Source of the DNA: Halorubrum salipaludis
GTDB taxonomy: Archaea; Halobacteriota; Halobacteria; Halobacteriales; Haloferacaceae
NCBI RefSeq assembly: GCF_002286985.1
Contig: NZ_NSKC01000005.1
Span: forward strand, 281,001 to 345,000
DNA: 64,000 nucleotides
Reading direction: 5' to 3'
Part shown: in pieces, positions 33,801 through 41,150 of the stretch
How the letters are laid out: every line of letters begins with the position of its first letter
Position numbering within the stretch: the stretch's first letter is position 1
Position numbers and translations under genes: made by a program
Notes under the pieces: generated by a model
Seen by the model: only the letters and a program-made list of their open reading frames with translations
Told to the model about the DNA's origin: nothing
Database searches by the model: none

Positions 33801-34748
33801 TCACACGACCCGGTTCTCGAGCTCCTCGCCGCCGTCGAGCCGGCCGACGTTCTCCGCGAGGATGTCGGCGACGCGCTCGTAGTAGTGCGGGGTGTGGCCG
33901 GCGTTGTGCGGCGTGATCGTGACGCTCCCGAGCCCCCACAGCGGGTGGTCCTCGGGGAGCGGCTCGGGGTCGGTCACGTCGAGCGCGGCCCCGCGGATGC
34001 GGCTGTTCCGGAGCGCCGAGACGAGCGCGTCCGTGTCGACGACCGGCCCGCGCGCGATGTTGACGAGCACCGCGTCCGCCCGCATGGTCCGGAGCGCGTC
34101 GGCGTCGACGAGCCCACGGGTCGTCTCCGTCAGCGGACACGCGAGCACCACGTACTCGGCGTCCGCGACCGCGTCGTGGAACTCGTCGAACCCGTACACC
34201 TCGTCGGTCGGCCCGCCCTTCTCGGGCGAGTAGCGGACCCCGGTGGTGTCGACGTCGAAGGGCTCCAGCCGGTCGACGACGGCCTCGCCGATCGCGCCGA
34301 GCCCGACGACGGCGACGGTCGAGCCGTACACCTCGGTCGTCTCGTAGCTCCGCCACTCCCGGCGCTCCTGCTGGCGGTGCGCGCGCGGCCACTGGCGGGC
34401 GTGGGTGATCATCGACCCGATGACGTGCTCGGAGATGTTCGGCCGGTGGACCCCCGAGGCGTTCGTCAGGGCGACGCCGTGGTCCGCGAGCGCGTCGCGG
34501 GGGAGGTGCCCCGTGCCGGCGAACACGCACGCGAACAGCTCCAGGTTTTCGGCGGCGGCCAGCAGCTCCTCGTCGACGTCGAGCCCGACCGCGATCCGCG
34601 CGGTCTCGAGCAGCTCGCGCTCCTCGGTCGGCGTCCGCGCCAGCGCGACCGATCGGTCGGGGAGTCGCTCGCGGATCGCCTCGGCCAGCGCCGAGCCGTC
34701 CGAGCCGTGGATCGTCTGCCGCAACACGACGATGTCTGGGTCGCTCAT
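33801..34748 (-). CDS. D-isomer-specific 2-hydroxyacid dehydrogenase family protein
   Basis: This NAD(P)-dependent oxidoreductase acts on 2-hydroxy acids or keto acids. It has 315 residues from the ATG at 34748. The Rossmann motif is VAVVGLGAIGEAVVDRL. The catalytic Arg is in NIARGPVVDTDALV, the Glu/Asp pair in LDVTDPEPLPEDHPLW, and the catalytic His in TPHNAGHTPHYY. An AT-rich box (tatccgttgc with ttttta upstream, 34766-34780) is a likely promoter. The substrate cannot be assigned. It lies alone between a convergent membrane protein and the PLP gene. Confidence 0.92.
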   Translation of the reverse strand: MSDPDIVVLRQTIHGSDGSALAEAIRERLPDRSVALARTPTEERELLETARIAVGLDVDEELLAAAENLELFACVFAGTGHLPRDALADHGVALTNASGVHRPNISEHVIGSMITHARQWPRAHRQQERREWRSYETTEVYGSTVAVVGLGAIGEAVVDRLEPFDVDTTGVRYSPEKGGPTDEVYGFDEFHDAVADAEYVVLACPLTETTRGLVDADALRTMRADAVLVNIARGPVVDTDALVSALRNSRIRGAALDVTDPEPLPEDHPLWGLGSVTITPHNAGHTPHYYERVADILAENVGRLDGGEELENRVV

Positions 34749-34832
34749 GGCGGGGAGACTCGGCGCAACGGATAAAAAGGATGCCCGTCCGGCGACCGGT
34801 GCCGGATCCGCTCGTCCGCAGTCGGTCCCGGC

Positions 34833-36068
34833 CTACTCGAGCGCCGCGTCGAACGCCCGCTGGAGGTCGGCCTTCATGTCGTCGACGTGCTCGATCCCCA
34901 CCGAGACCCGGATGAGCCCGTCAGTGAGGCCGGCAGCGAGCCGCTCCTCGCGCGGGATCGCGGCATGGGTCATCGCGGCCGGCTGCTCGATCAGGCTCTC
35001 GACGCCGCCGAGCGACTCCGCGAGCGTGAACACCTCGGTCTCGCTGACGACCGTCGACGCCTGATCGAGGGTGCCGTCGAACTCGAAGGAGAGCATGCCC
35101 CCGAACGCGTCCATCTGCTCGGCCGCGAGCTCGTGGTCCGGGTGGCTCTCTAAGCCCGGGTAGTAGACGCGGCTCACGTCGTCGTGGTCCGCCAGCCACG
35201 CCGCCAGCTCCATCGCGTTCTCGCAGTGGCGGTCCATCCGGACGGAGAGCGTCTTCGTCCCGCGCAACACGAGGAAGGAGTCGAACGGGCCGGGCGTCGC
35301 GCCCACCGAGTTCTGGTAGAAGCCGAGCCGCTCGTCGAGCTCGGCGTCGTCGACGATCAGCGCGCCGCCGATGGTGTCGGAGTGGCCGCCGAGGTACTTC
35401 GTCAGCGACTGGGAGACGATGTCGGCGCCGTGTTCGAGCGGGCGCTGGAGGTACGGGGTCGCGAACGTGTTGTCGACCGCGCAGAGCGCGTCGTTCGCGT
35501 GGGCGATGTCGGCGAGCGCGCCGATGTCGTTGACGTTCAACAGGGGGTTCGTCGGCGTCTCGACCCACACGAGCTCCGTCTCCTCGCGCATCGCGTCCCG
35601 GACCGCGTCGTGGTCCCTCGTGTCGACGAACGTGGTCTCGAGGTCGTACTGCTCGTACACCTGCGTGAGGATGCGGTGGGTCCCCCCGTACACGTCGTCG
35701 CCGGCGACGACGTGGTCGCCCGCCTCCAGCAGGTTCAGGACGGTGTTTATGGCGGCCATCCCGGAGGCGAAACAGCGCGCGTGGCTCCCCGACTCCAGCG
35801 AGGCCAGGTTCGATTCGAGGTCGGTCCGCGTCGGGTTCCCCGTCCGGCTGTACTCGTAGCCGCGGTGTTCGCCCGGCCCGTCCTGCTGATACGTGGAGTT
35901 CGCGTGGATCGGCGTCATCAGCGCGCCGGTCTCCGGGTCGGGCTCCTGCCCGGCGTGGATCGCGCGGGTCTCGAAGCGTCGGTCGTCGTCGCGGGAATCG
36001 TCCCCGTTGCGGGAGCGGTCGCCGTCGCGGGTGTCGTCGTCCTCGCCGGTGGCGGATGGGTCGCTCAT
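34833..36068 (-). CDS. Cystathionine gamma-synthase/lyase family PLP enzyme
   Basis: This trans-sulfuration enzyme family makes or splits cystathionine or related thioethers. It has 411 residues from the ATG at 36068. PLP-binding features are Lys224 in SLTKYLGGHSD (Schiff base), Asp in CAVDNTFATPY, and YSRTGNPTRT with SGMAA near the phosphate site. An acidic, Arg/Asp-rich 30-residue leader (MSDPSATGEDDDTRDGD...) has no homology, so a start near residue 32 (MTPIHANSTY lies at 51) is possible but no better start codon is obvious. It is monocistronic and followed downstream by the hydroxyacid dehydrogenase gene on the same strand. Confidence 0.93.
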   Translation of the reverse strand: MSDPSATGEDDDTRDGDRSRNGDDSRDDDRRFETRAIHAGQEPDPETGALMTPIHANSTYQQDGPGEHRGYEYSRTGNPTRTDLESNLASLESGSHARCFASGMAAINTVLNLLEAGDHVVAGDDVYGGTHRILTQVYEQYDLETTFVDTRDHDAVRDAMREETELVWVETPTNPLLNVNDIGALADIAHANDALCAVDNTFATPYLQRPLEHGADIVSQSLTKYLGGHSDTIGGALIVDDAELDERLGFYQNSVGATPGPFDSFLVLRGTKTLSVRMDRHCENAMELAAWLADHDDVSRVYYPGLESHPDHELAAEQMDAFGGMLSFEFDGTLDQASTVVSETEVFTLAESLGGVESLIEQPAAMTHAAIPREERLAAGLTDGLIRVSVGIEHVDDMKADLQRAFDAALE

Positions 36069-36190
36069 ACCGGACGGTCGTCGCCGAGGGGAGTGATTCT
36101 TTCCCTTCCGAGGTGCGGGAGGAGTGAGGGGAGAGGGGTGAGGGGAGCGAACGACGAGCGCGGCCGCTGGCGGAGCGGGACTGAGAGAAG

Positions 36191-36301
36191 TGCTCGGTCA
36201 GGGATTTGAACCCTGGTCGTCGGCTGTCTTCCAAACCGGCGCGTCGGTGCGCCGCGTCTGCCGAAAGGCCAACATGATTGGCCGGACTACACCAACCGAG
36301 C
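36191..36301 (-). tRNA. tRNA-Glu (anticodon TTC) with 36-nt intron
   Basis: The 111-nt gene on the minus strand has acceptor GCTCGGT/ACCGAGC with discriminator A, D arm in TGGTGTAGTCCGGCCAATCA, and T stem CAGGG/CCCTG with TTCAAAT. Exon 1 is 36301-36262 (40 nt, ending CTTTCG), the intron 36261-36226 and exon 2 36225-36191 (35 nt). A canonical bulge-helix-bulge can be drawn: CTTT of the anticodon loop pairs with GAAG of the intron (4 bp), with 3-nt bulges CGG and ACA, and splicing between positions 37 and 38. The intron also contains a CGGCGC/GCGCCG hairpin. The spliced 75-nt tRNA reads GAA and GAG codons. Confidence 0.93.
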
Positions 36302-36487
36302 GCAATTTCGGGTTGTGCCGCATCCGATTTAACTCTTCTTAACTCGCGGCACCGTGGGAGGCGTCGGCAGGGTCCTCGTCGTCCGGTTCGGACCGGAGTC
36401 GGGCGGCGGCTTCAGCCCTCGCTTCGGTTCCGGCTTCGGCCCTGACTCGCCTCCGAATTCGGGCTCTCGATCGCATTTCGGATATGG

Positions 36488-36629
36488 TATATAGTGCTAT
36501 ATAAAATATAGACCAATAACAATTAATCTGTATTCCTCGAGGGTGTAGATCTGGGTAGTCCTATAAATCCGAGTATATCGGCTCTTAGAGGCATTTATAG
36601 GAGAGTATATATTTCAGGTAAATTTAAGG
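36488..36629 (+). promoter_or_regulatory. AT-rich promoter/operator region of the AbrB-PhoU gene
   Basis: In the 351-bp gap (36302-36652) the last 170 bases are AT-rich. A perfect palindrome TATATAG-TG-CTATATA lies at 36488-36503. A 9-bp inverted repeat cctataaat/atttatagg lies at 36560-36568 and 36593-36601. A TATA-like aaatttaag is centred near 36624, which predicts a leaderless start at 36653. The paired palindromes are candidates for operator sites, perhaps phosphate-responsive, which is inference from the downstream gene only. Confidence 0.6.
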
Positions 36630-36652
36630 GAGACGGAGGACCACATCGAGAT

Positions 36653-37651
36653 ATGGAGACGAGGAAGGTGCAAGTCACCGGCGGTTCGACGTACACGGTC
36701 TCGATTCCGAAGACGTGGGCGACCGACAACGACGTCGAGGCGGGAACCGAGATCGAGTTCCACCCCGACGGTGACTCGCTGTTCCTCACGCCGCACTCCG
36801 AGGAGGAACGCACCCGCGGGACGCTCGACATCTCGGATCTGACGGGACAGGCGCTCACCCGCGCCGTGACGACGATGTACGTCAGCGGGTTCGACGTGAT
36901 CGAACTCGAAGGCGCCGAGATCACCACCGAGCAGCGGTCGACGGTGCGCGAGTCGGTCCAGAGCCTCGTCGGGCTGGAGGTGTTAGAGGAGACCCGCGAC
37001 CGCGTGGTCGTGCAGGACTTGCTCGACTCCTCGGAGCTGTCCATTCACAACGCGGTCACGCGGATGCGGCTGATCTCGCTGTCGATGCTGGAGGACGCCA
37101 TCGCGGCGCTCTCCGAGCGCGACCACGACCTCGCGCGCGACGTGATCGGGCGGGACGACGACCTCGACCGGCTCTGGCTCGTCGTCTCCCGGATCTTCCG
37201 GGCGACGCTCCGGACGCCGAAGGCGGCCGAAGAGCTCGGGCTCCCCCGGGAGGAGTGTTTCGACTACCACTCCAGCGCCCGCCAGCTCGAACGGATCGGC
37301 GACCACGCGACGAAGATCGCGCACCTGACGCTGAGCATCGAGGAGCCGCTGCCCGACGACGTGGTCGAGGCGGTCAACGAGCTCTACGGCGACGCGATCG
37401 AGGTGATAGACACCGCGATGGACGCGCTGTTCGCGGACGACAGCGAGGAGGCGACCGCCCTCGCGAACGAGGCGCGCACCGGCGTCCGGGCGATCGACGA
37501 GCGGGTGCGCGCCATCGACGAGCTGCTCCGGGAGCTGGACCCAACCCGCGCGCAGCTGCTCGGGCTCGTGGTCGACTCCGTGCTCCGCTCGGCCGACTAC
37601 GGCGGCAACGTCGCGGAGACGGCGCTCCAGAAGGCCGCGCCGACGCCGTGA
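36653..37651 (+). CDS. PhoU domain protein with N-terminal AbrB/SpoVT-type domain
   Basis: The protein has 332 residues from the ATG at 36653. Residues 1-50 form a swapped-hairpin AbrB-like domain (QVTGGSTYTVSIPKTWATDNDV, then AGTEIEFHPDGDSLFL), which binds DNA or protein. Residues about 110-330 are a PhoU-like helical bundle with SIHNAVTRMRLISLSMLEDAI and the metal-binding type repeat RQLERIGDHATKIAHL. The fusion is known from haloarchaea, where such proteins regulate phosphate uptake or act as global regulators. No pst genes lie here; a PiT permease is at 16-17.2 kb. The upstream AT-rich region with palindromes suggests tight transcriptional control. Confidence 0.9.
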   Translation: METRKVQVTGGSTYTVSIPKTWATDNDVEAGTEIEFHPDGDSLFLTPHSEEERTRGTLDISDLTGQALTRAVTTMYVSGFDVIELEGAEITTEQRSTVRESVQSLVGLEVLEETRDRVVVQDLLDSSELSIHNAVTRMRLISLSMLEDAIAALSERDHDLARDVIGRDDDLDRLWLVVSRIFRATLRTPKAAEELGLPREECFDYHSSARQLERIGDHATKIAHLTLSIEEPLPDDVVEAVNELYGDAIEVIDTAMDALFADDSEEATALANEARTGVRAIDERVRAIDELLRELDPTRAQLLGLVVDSVLRSADYGGNVAETALQKAAPTP

Positions 37652-37762
37652 CCGCTCGGCTCCGAGCCGACACGGTGAACTGACGCGTCCCGATCGCCGA
37701 AGACCGTCGGTCGAATCGCCGGGGAAGCGGGTTTTTTGGGCGTCGCCGTCGGACGGATCGGT

Positions 37763-38146
37763 ATGCCAGAGATCGAACTCGGCGTGCCGAGGGGCGTCGT
37801 CGAGTCGCTGCCCGAGGAGGACGGCACCGCCGAGCAGGACATGCGGCGCGCGATCGCCGGGATCCAGTCCCGGCTGAACGACGAGATCGCGGACGCGGAG
37901 CCCGCGGAGGCGGCCGAGGTCGTGGCCGACGCCGTCGAGCGCATGGAGGCGCAGGCGAGCACGTACCACGAGTTCGTCCCGGAGCTGCGCGCGTGGGGCC
38001 AGTCGCCGATCTACGCCATCGCGTGGCGGAACCTCTACGTGGAGCTCATCGGCCAGCTCTACGAACACGAGTGGCTCGGCGGCGAGCTGGACCGCGAGCG
38101 GAACTTCCGGCTCGTCGAAGACGGGATCCGGCTGTCGGACTTGTAA
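37763..38146 (+). CDS. Conserved-looking acidic protein, unknown function
   Basis: The protein has 127 residues starting at MPEIELGVPRGVVESLPEE (ATG 37763), about 29 nt below a T-rich box (ttttttgg). It is predicted all-helical: QDMRRAIAGIQSRLNDEIA, AEAAEVVADAVERMEAQAS and PIYAIAWRNLYVELIGQL. The WRNLYVELIGQLYEHEWLGGEL segment, with many aromatics, is the most distinctive. No motif for metal or nucleotide binding is seen. It lies between the PhoU gene and the SAMP-like gene, same strand, with its own promoter. Confidence 0.75.
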   Translation: MPEIELGVPRGVVESLPEEDGTAEQDMRRAIAGIQSRLNDEIADAEPAEAAEVVADAVERMEAQASTYHEFVPELRAWGQSPIYAIAWRNLYVELIGQLYEHEWLGGELDRERNFRLVEDGIRLSDL

Positions 38147-38207
38147 CCGGTCCGACGGCTCCGCCGCCGGCGCCCGTTTTTAAGCCGCCCCGGCCCGATG
38201 CACACGT

Positions 38208-38495
38208 ATGGAACTCGAACTGCGGTTCTTCGCGACGTTCCGCGAGGCCGCCGGAGGAAAGACCGTCATCGCGGAGTTCGCGGACGGATCGACCGTCGGC
38301 GACGTGTTGCGAGACCTGGAGGCGGAGTACGAGGGGATGAACGGACGCCTGATCGTCGACGGGGACCTCGCGCCGCAGATCAGCGTCCTGAAGAACGGCC
38401 GCGAGGTGCTCCACCTCGACGGGCTCGACACCCCGCTCGACGACGGCGACCGGGTCTCCGTGTTCCCGCCGGTCGCCGGCGGGTGCGAGACATGA
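38208..38495 (+). CDS. samp3: Ubiquitin-like MoaD/SAMP3-type protein with extra C-terminal residues
   Basis: This beta-grasp protein of 95 residues is very close in sequence style to haloarchaeal SAMP3 (MELELRFFATFREAAGGK at the start, EAEYEGMNGRLIVDGDL, SVLKNGREVLHLDGLDT, and GDRVSVFPPVAGG near the end). SAMP proteins are adenylated by a UbaA-type E1 and joined through their C-terminal Gly-Gly to lysines or used as sulfur carriers. Here the Gly91-Gly92 pair is followed by Cys-Glu-Thr before the stop, so the diglycine is not terminal. The stop is inside the ATG of the next gene (ATGA overlap). Possible explanations are proteolytic trimming of CET or loss of conjugation ability. Confidence 0.88.
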   Translation: MELELRFFATFREAAGGKTVIAEFADGSTVGDVLRDLEAEYEGMNGRLIVDGDLAPQISVLKNGREVLHLDGLDTPLDDGDRVSVFPPVAGGCET

Positions 38496-38857
38496 CTGAC
38501 GCGGGACGCGAGAGCGACGCCGAGGACGCGAACGACGGAGCGCTCGACGGCGACGTCGATCTCCCGCCAGCCGAAGACGGCTGGGAACGCGAGGAGGTCG
38601 CGTACAGAGGCATCTCGCGGCGCCTCGCGGCCCACTACCTCGTCAACCTCGGCGGCGAGCTCGTCGGCACCGACGACCCGGCGGAGGCGACCCGCGTGGA
38701 CGGCGACGAGTGGCGCGTCGCGCTCAGCGCGGAGAAGGTGCAGGCCACCGGGGCCATCTCGCTCACCGAGGTGACCGCCTCGTTCGCGGGCGACCCCGAG
38801 GCGCTCGCGGAGCTGCTCCCCAGATACCGGCAGAAGGCGATGCGCGCCGGCGGGTGA
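38492..38857 (+). CDS. Unknown protein ending in Gly-Gly, coupled to SAMP3-like gene
   Basis: The protein has 121 residues. Its ATG at 38492 overlaps the stop of the SAMP3-like gene by 4 nt, and its own stop overlaps the next gene by 1 nt. The first 30 residues are acidic low complexity (TDAGRESDAEDANDGALDGD). The rest, WEREEVAYRGISRRLAAHYL, NLGGELVGTDDPAEATRVDG and VQATGAISLTEVTASFAGD, reads as a small alpha/beta domain ending in RQKAMRAGG. The terminal Gly-Gly is exactly the tail expected of a protein modifier or sulfur carrier. I do not recognise the family. Coupling suggests a functional partner of the ubiquitin-like protein. Confidence 0.8.
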   Translation: MTDAGRESDAEDANDGALDGDVDLPPAEDGWEREEVAYRGISRRLAAHYLVNLGGELVGTDDPAEATRVDGDEWRVALSAEKVQATGAISLTEVTASFAGDPEALAELLPRYRQKAMRAGG

Positions 38858-39366
38858 TGACGGACGGCGACGCCCCCGCCGACGATCGCTCCGAGGGCGA
38901 GGGCTCCGACGGTGCCGACCCCGAGGCCGCCGACGGCCCCGACCCCGACGGCTCCGGATCCCCCGGCCCGTATCCGATCGACGGGACCGCCCTCGTGAAG
39001 ACGGCGGCGCTCGCGAGCGTTCCCGCCGAGCGTCTCCCCGACCTCCTCGCTCGGGTGCAGGCAGATCTCGGTCCGCGGATCGACGAGTACCGCCGCCGCT
39101 ACGAGCGGATCGCGGCGGAGCCGGACCGCGAGACGTTCCTCGTCGAGCCCGACCACTGGGAGGGGATCGCCGACCGGCTGGCTCTCTCGGACCGCGAGCG
39201 CGACGCGGTCGCCCGGGCCCACGAGGCCGCGGTCGAACGCGCCGGCGACGACGACCGGCGGGCGGAGTTCGAGACGGCACTGGAGATCCGGTCCGGCGTC
39301 GTGATCGGGACTCCCGGAGCCCCGGATGGGACCCCCGGAAACCCGGATCGTCGCGACGAGGAGTGA
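38857..39366 (+). CDS. Unknown acidic protein, third gene of SAMP3-like operon
   Basis: The protein has 169 residues. Its ATG at 38857 shares one base with the previous TGA, so it is the third member of an overlapping set. The first 45 residues are Asp/Glu/Gly/Ser/Pro low complexity. The body has a helical part (ALVKTAALASVPAERLPDLL, LGPRIDEYRRRYERIAAEPD) and a charged domain (TFLVEPDHWEGIADRLALSD and RDAVARAHEAAVERAGDDDR). The C-terminal GVVIGTPGAPDGTPGNPD is low complexity. No catalytic motif is visible. Function is unknown beyond operon context. Confidence 0.75.
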   Translation: MTDGDAPADDRSEGEGSDGADPEAADGPDPDGSGSPGPYPIDGTALVKTAALASVPAERLPDLLARVQADLGPRIDEYRRRYERIAAEPDRETFLVEPDHWEGIADRLALSDRERDAVARAHEAAVERAGDDDRRAEFETALEIRSGVVIGTPGAPDGTPGNPDRRDEE

Positions 39367-39420
39367 CGGCTCGCTTGCGGCCACCGACGCCTTTTCGACG
39401 CCGCGCGCAGACGTGCCGGC

Positions 39421-40140
39421 ATGCGACTCGCTCGCCTGCTCACGCCGGACGGACCGGTTTCGGGGCGCTACGAGGACGGGACCGTGATCGCCGAGGACGG
39501 CCGGTACGAGGTCGGCTGCGACGGGCGGCTCCTCCCGCCCTGTGACCCGAGCGCGCTCTACTGCGTCGGCCGGAACTACGCGGAGACGCTCGACCAGATG
39601 GAGTACGAACGACCTGAGGAGCCCGACTTCTTCATCAAGCCGCCCGCGAGCCTGCTCGCGCACGGCGAGCCGGTCCGGTACCCCGAGTGGACCGACGAGC
39701 TGACCTACGCCGGCGAGCTGGTGGCCGTCATCGACGAGCGGTGTCGGAACGTCGACCCAGAAGACGTGCCCGAGGTCGTCCGCGGGTACACCGTCATGAA
39801 CGACGTGGACGCCTTAGACCAGCAGGGACGGACCGCGCGCAAGGCGTTCGACGGCTCCGCGCCGCTGGGCCCGTGGATCGAGACCGACGTTGACCCGACG
39901 AACCTCGACATCTCGACGACCGTCGGCGGGGAACAGCGGCAGGACGCGAACACCGAGCTGATGCTGTTCGGGCCCCACGAGATCGTCTCGTATCTCTCAA
40001 AGCGGTTCACCTTCGAGCCGGGCGACTGCATCGCCTTCGGGAGCCCGGCGAACCCGGGGCTCGTCGAGCCCGGCGAGCGCGTGGAGATCACCTACGAGGG
40101 TGTCGGGACGCTATCGAATCCGGTCGTCGACGGGGAGTGA
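39421..40140 (+). CDS. Fumarylacetoacetate hydrolase family protein
   Basis: This FAH-fold enzyme has 239 residues from the ATG at 39421. Acylpyruvate hydrolases, decarboxylases and hydratases share the fold. Family features are YCVGRNYAETLDQM, KPPASLLAHGEPVRYP, the Glu metal ligand in YAGELVAVIDERCRNV, the Asp in TVMNDVDALDQQ, and GPWIETDVDP. A final segment (FGSPANPGLVEPGERVEITYEG) matches the C-terminal strand. It lies 54 nt beyond the SAMP3-like operon on the same strand. The substrate cannot be assigned. Confidence 0.9.
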   Translation: MRLARLLTPDGPVSGRYEDGTVIAEDGRYEVGCDGRLLPPCDPSALYCVGRNYAETLDQMEYERPEEPDFFIKPPASLLAHGEPVRYPEWTDELTYAGELVAVIDERCRNVDPEDVPEVVRGYTVMNDVDALDQQGRTARKAFDGSAPLGPWIETDVDPTNLDISTTVGGEQRQDANTELMLFGPHEIVSYLSKRFTFEPGDCIAFGSPANPGLVEPGERVEITYEGVGTLSNPVVDGE

Positions 40141-40492
40141 CCGGAGTCAGCGTTCCGATCGGTATGCGGTGGCGTGCACATCCGAGTCCCGCCAGTTTGG
40201 TTGGTCTGGCTCACCCTCAAACACCTGTACTTAGGATATATTCTACAATCTACAAGTAGCACCGACAGACACAACCCAACGTGATCGCTTCGCCATATGA
40301 CGATACGAGGCAGATGTGTCGTGTTTGCTGTGCCGGAGAACGCGCTAGATTACAACGTACTGGTGGTCCCGACAGCGATGGATGTCCGTGGGTCTCGTTT
40401 GATGTCGATCGCTCTGTGATTAAGCGTCTATTTGATCGTTGTGAGCCAGGTGTGCTCCTCGCAAGTTGGGGTCGTGGCCCAATCGGCACTCA
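40141..40492. other. Low-GC intergenic stretch without a supported gene
   Basis: GC content falls clearly below the roughly 65-70% of the neighbouring genes. A 71-codon plus frame at 40281-40496 (Cys-containing, CRVCCAGERARL) is present but has no supporting promoter spacing or family. It may be remnant sequence leading into the adjacent pseudogene. AT-rich boxes (aggatatattctac near 40235) could be promoters. Confidence 0.5.
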
Positions 40493-41049
40493 ATGAGCGA
40501 TACAGCACCCGGCCAGGCGAACCAATATGTTCTCGATGCCGACACCACCGGCGAGATCGAGTACGGTGAGTCTACGATCACGTATACGGACACCGGCGGT
40601 GAGACCGCTTCCTCAGGTGGCCACTCATTCACGCTTCATACTGATGATCTGACGGCAGTACGAATTGAAGAGAACACGACACTTACCGGAGCCCGAACAC
40701 TAGGGGTCTTCTTCACCCTTGTTGCGCTCGTCCTCACCGGTGGGCGGGACTTTTCGTCAACGGATATCTGAGTCAGCCACAAGCGGAATTCACGCTCACG
40801 TCGACGAGTCTTACGATAGGTCTTCTCACAGTCGTGGCCATCATCAGTGCGTGGGTAACTGGGTTCGAGTATTTATTCGCTGATACGCCGACTGTCGTTG
40901 ACGTGTATCTTGAGACAGATACACAGACACGAGTATTGTGTAATGAGACGGCAAACGCCGAGTTCACCGAATTCTGTGCCTTCCTTCTCAGCGAAGACCT
41001 CCCGACGACATGCCGAAGCGACTCGCTGCACGACCATATCTCCGCTTGA
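40493..41049 (+). pseudogene. Frameshifted gene for a two-helix membrane protein
   Basis: The frame from the ATG at 40493 (MSDTAPGQANQYVLDADTTG) runs to a stop at 40769-40771 after entering its first membrane helix (TLGVFFTLVALVLTGG). The second half continues in another frame from about 40744 (GLFVNGYLSQPQAEFTLTST, then a second helix SLTIGLLTVVAIISAWVTG, FEYLFADTPTVVDVYLETDT) to a stop at 41047-41049. Joining them needs one frame change near 40735-40755 and gives about 185 residues with two helices flanked by soluble domains. This is a simple indel, or a sequencing error. Codon use and GC are lower than in the neighbours, which suggests acquired DNA. The family is unknown. Confidence 0.65.
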
Positions 41050-41150
41050 ATCGCTCACCGCCTCAGCAACGAGTTACGAACCGCAAATCGGCGCTCAGTA
41101 GGATCCCACGGTGAAGTTCTGACGGGTCCTCCAGACCGCCCGATTACCAC

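Noticed and set aside
36226..36261. Possibility that the extra segment in the tRNA-Glu region is a second tRNA or a defect
   Set aside because: The bulge-helix-bulge fits exactly and the exons form a complete cloverleaf.
40281..40496. 71-codon plus frame upstream of the pseudogene
   Set aside because: There is no promoter spacing, homology or composition support; it overlaps the next start in another frame.
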